DNA of 64,000 bases from Arthrospiribacter ruber (lineage in GTDB: Bacteria > Bacteroidota > Bacteroidia > Cytophagales > Cyclobacteriaceae): the NCBI RefSeq assembly GCF_019343195.1, contig NZ_RPHB01000005.1, forward strand, positions 186,001 to 250,000, written 5' to 3'. Shown in pieces: positions 62,362 to 64,000 of this stretch. Below the pieces are notes generated by a model. The model did not search any database. It was not told the origin of the DNA and was given only the letters and a program-made list of their open reading frames with translations. Every line of letters starts with the position of its first letter. The stretch's first letter is position 1. Position numbers and translations under genes: made by a program.

Positions 62362-63648
62362 TCAATATTGCTCATGAATAGTGGTCATGATCCTGACCAT
62401 CTCATTCCTTATTTCCGGGGTAGGTTTTACAAAATTATTGTTCATAAATACAAACCTATAAGTCCTGCCTTTTCTGGTGTCTATCCAGCCACTTTGTAGG
62501 TGCATATTTCTCAAAGTTCCTGTTTTGGCCCAAACAAAAGCTTTTCCTCCGTCAAGCTCATAGGTGTTTTTCAAGGTGCCGGAAAGCCCGCCAGCAGGAA
62601 ACATTTCTCTTAACCTTTCTTGGTCACCGATCAGAACTTCTACCCGGTTAAGGATTTCCAAAACCGTCCTTGGTGTAATCAGGTTGTACCTGGACAGACC
62701 GGAACCATCTTCCCAAACCGGCTTATGTTTTATTCCCTCAAAAAGGTTTTCTTCAACATATTGAATGGCCTTTTTAGGATCTAAGGTATCACTTAAAACA
62801 GCGGAACAAAGGATCAGGACCTGCTCTGCAAGGAAATTATCAGAAGGCAGCATCATATGTTGATACAGGCTATCAGCCAGAATTGAATAGAAGGTTTTGA
62901 TGTCACCTTTTTTAAGCCTATTGATCAGTTTTACTTCCTTTTTCAATGTGTCTTCCAACAAAAACCTACTTTTTTCTAAGTCCATGGGAAACGGAACCTT
63001 ATCATCATAGTCCGCTGGGATTGAAAGAAATGAAGGATAAATCAATGAATGGTCACTTACCGACCGGAAAATATCAAATTTTTCTGTAACCATGCTGCTA
63101 TCCGCTTTCAGGAATGAGCCCATGATTTTTGGGGAAATCTCCAAATTACCTTGCAGATCCGCTTTTGCTTGCATGGTATTGGCATAAATAGGAAAATGGC
63201 CGGGATCAGAGCGCCAATAGCTAGGTTCAAACTTTAAATCAGGCTGTTGGGCTAAATACAAATTGTGGGCAGCACGTTTTAAGAAGTCATATGCTTTGCC
63301 ATTATTTAGTTTTGGGTGTAAAAATGAAGGGTCACCCGTACCCCATATAATCAAAGAATCACCGGAAAATTCATATTGAAAAGCAGGAATGGAATCCCTT
63401 ATAATATGTAAGGCCGCATATAGGGTAAGTATCTTGGTATTGGAAGCTGGAACAAAATGTACGTCTGCATTTTGTGAATAAATGATTTTACCACTTTCCT
63501 CTTGGAGTATAAAACCTACAAAATGCTCCTTCATCAACTCAGAGGCAGCAAATAGCCGGGCCACTTTTTTCTCTGTCAACTTCTGCGCAAATCCATCATG
63601 GATCAGCATAAAGAGGATAACCAGAAAAAAACAAAATAGACGATTCAT
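62362..63648 (-). CDS. dacB: D-alanyl-D-alanine carboxypeptidase (PBP4-type, family S13)
   Basis: The 428-residue product is an exported penicillin-binding enzyme acting on peptidoglycan. A signal peptide (FFLVILFMLIHDGFAQ) is followed by the SxxK motif S69-NTK (VPASNTKILTLYA), SDN in LPSDNFLAEQ and KTG in WAKTGTLRN. The domain order is that of PBP4/DacB, but the usual long insert between SxxK and SxN appears shorter. Its ATG overlaps the stop of the upstream S9 peptidase by one base (TGATG), so the two are coupled. Confidence 0.88.
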   Translation of the reverse strand: MNRLFCFFLVILFMLIHDGFAQKLTEKKVARLFAASELMKEHFVGFILQEESGKIIYSQNADVHFVPASNTKILTLYAALHIIRDSIPAFQYEFSGDSLIIWGTGDPSFLHPKLNNGKAYDFLKRAAHNLYLAQQPDLKFEPSYWRSDPGHFPIYANTMQAKADLQGNLEISPKIMGSFLKADSSMVTEKFDIFRSVSDHSLIYPSFLSIPADYDDKVPFPMDLEKSRFLLEDTLKKEVKLINRLKKGDIKTFYSILADSLYQHMMLPSDNFLAEQVLILCSAVLSDTLDPKKAIQYVEENLFEGIKHKPVWEDGSGLSRYNLITPRTVLEILNRVEVLIGDQERLREMFPAGGLSGTLKNTYELDGGKAFVWAKTGTLRNMHLQSGWIDTRKGRTYRFVFMNNNFVKPTPEIRNEMVRIMTTIHEQY

Positions 63649-64000
63649 CAGGGTTTTAAGTGTTTTTCCAAAAATTCCACCGTCGCCTTATTGACTTTTA
63701 CCAAATTCTCAAACTTCATCCAATGGTGGGAATCATCCGGAACAATAATGGCCTCATAAGGCATGCCCCTTTCTTCAAACCTACGGATAAGGTCCACAGT
63801 CTGGGCCACCTGTACATTGCGGTCATCATCTCCGTGAATAAATAGCACTGGTGAAGTCCAAGTGTCAAGGTAGGCCAATGGAGAAGAAAGCCAAGCAGTT
63901 CTTTGGGCCTTTTCAAAATCCGGTGCTTTTTCATATCCCTCCGGCATTTCCAGTCTGGAGGACAGTTCATGTACCCCATGTATGTCCACCCCTACTGCGA
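63648..64000 (-). CDS. S9 prolyl-oligopeptidase-family peptidase, C-terminal end (cut by window)
   Basis: Only the last 117 residues are visible; the gene continues beyond the window's right edge. The sequence shows the end of an alpha/beta-hydrolase catalytic domain: AVGVDIHGVHELSS, LFIHGDDDRNV with the catalytic Asp and PDDSHHWMKFENLV with the catalytic His. This fits dipeptidyl-peptidase IV or acylaminoacyl-peptidase-like enzymes. The nucleophilic Ser lies outside the window. An internal GTG at 63989 is not the true start. Confidence 0.85.
   Translation of the reverse strand, partial: AVGVDIHGVHELSSRLEMPEGYEKAPDFEKAQRTAWLSSPLAYLDTWTSPVLFIHGDDDRNVQVAQTVDLIRRFEERGMPYEAIIVPDDSHHWMKFENLVKVNKATVEFLEKHLKP

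Overview
The window reads as chromosomal DNA of a member of the Bacteroidota, most likely a Cyclobacteriaceae-type Cytophagales bacterium. The evidence is an outer-membrane receptor with a carboxypeptidase-regulatory-like N-domain, a subtilase with a type IX secretion (T9SS) sorting tail, many short lipoprotein signals, starts without strong Shine-Dalgarno sequences, and an arginine operon of the Bacteroidota type built around N-acyl (probably N-succinyl) ornithine transcarbamylase. No rRNA, tRNA, CRISPR array, phage gene or transposase gene was seen.

Layout. 0-4.8 kb: TonB-dependent receptor plus SGNH-hydrolase lipoprotein, with a 262-bp insertion-like element between the stop codon and the terminator. 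4.8-12 kb, minus strand: a giant dehydrogenase/HEAT/cytochrome c lipoprotein, an exported CHY zinc-finger protein, a DUF4097-TM2-DUF2752 envelope operon and an MpaB/Lcp-like oxygenase. 12-20 kb: mixed single genes (beta-propeller protein, AbgT transporter, EEP nuclease/phosphatase, SMP-30-like protein, DsbA-like protein, a 51-aa zinc-ribbon membrane protein, an HTH-Fic protein, a class-V aminotransferase). 20.3-28.95 kb: arginine operon (structured leader, GNAT, argG, argC, argD, argF', argB, argE, argH, terminator). 29-31.4 kb: a YceI-barrel-YceI operon. 31.5-41 kb: an unusual nucleoside-phosphorylase-like protein, DinB, a frameshifted M28 peptidase, a PIG-L deacetylase coupled through a hidden 34-aa ORF to a sodium symporter, and a TPR protein. 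41-50.8 kb: gyrA, envelope proteins, rpe, T9SS subtilase, a TrpF-like pseudoenzyme, hemF and a PAP2 phosphatase. 51.2-56.6 kb: a seven-gene arsenosugar-biosynthesis operon. 56.6-64 kb: PAS protein, acidic lipoprotein, ECF sigma/TPR pair, DUF5723 barrel, PBP4-type carboxypeptidase and the end of an S9 peptidase.

Two themes stand out. First, four dispersed copies (A-D) of a 147-207 bp palindromic element, each flanked by its own roughly 12-bp direct repeat, look like a MITE family with target-site duplications; copies sit next to the arginine and arsenosugar operons. Second, the two biosynthetic operons carry members whose role is not settled: the GNAT that heads the arginine operon, where residue 90 of the transcarbamylase predicts succinylated intermediates, and the DUF6134 and double-VOC proteins at the end of the arsenosugar operon. 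All functional calls come from reading motifs in the sequence; no database search was run.
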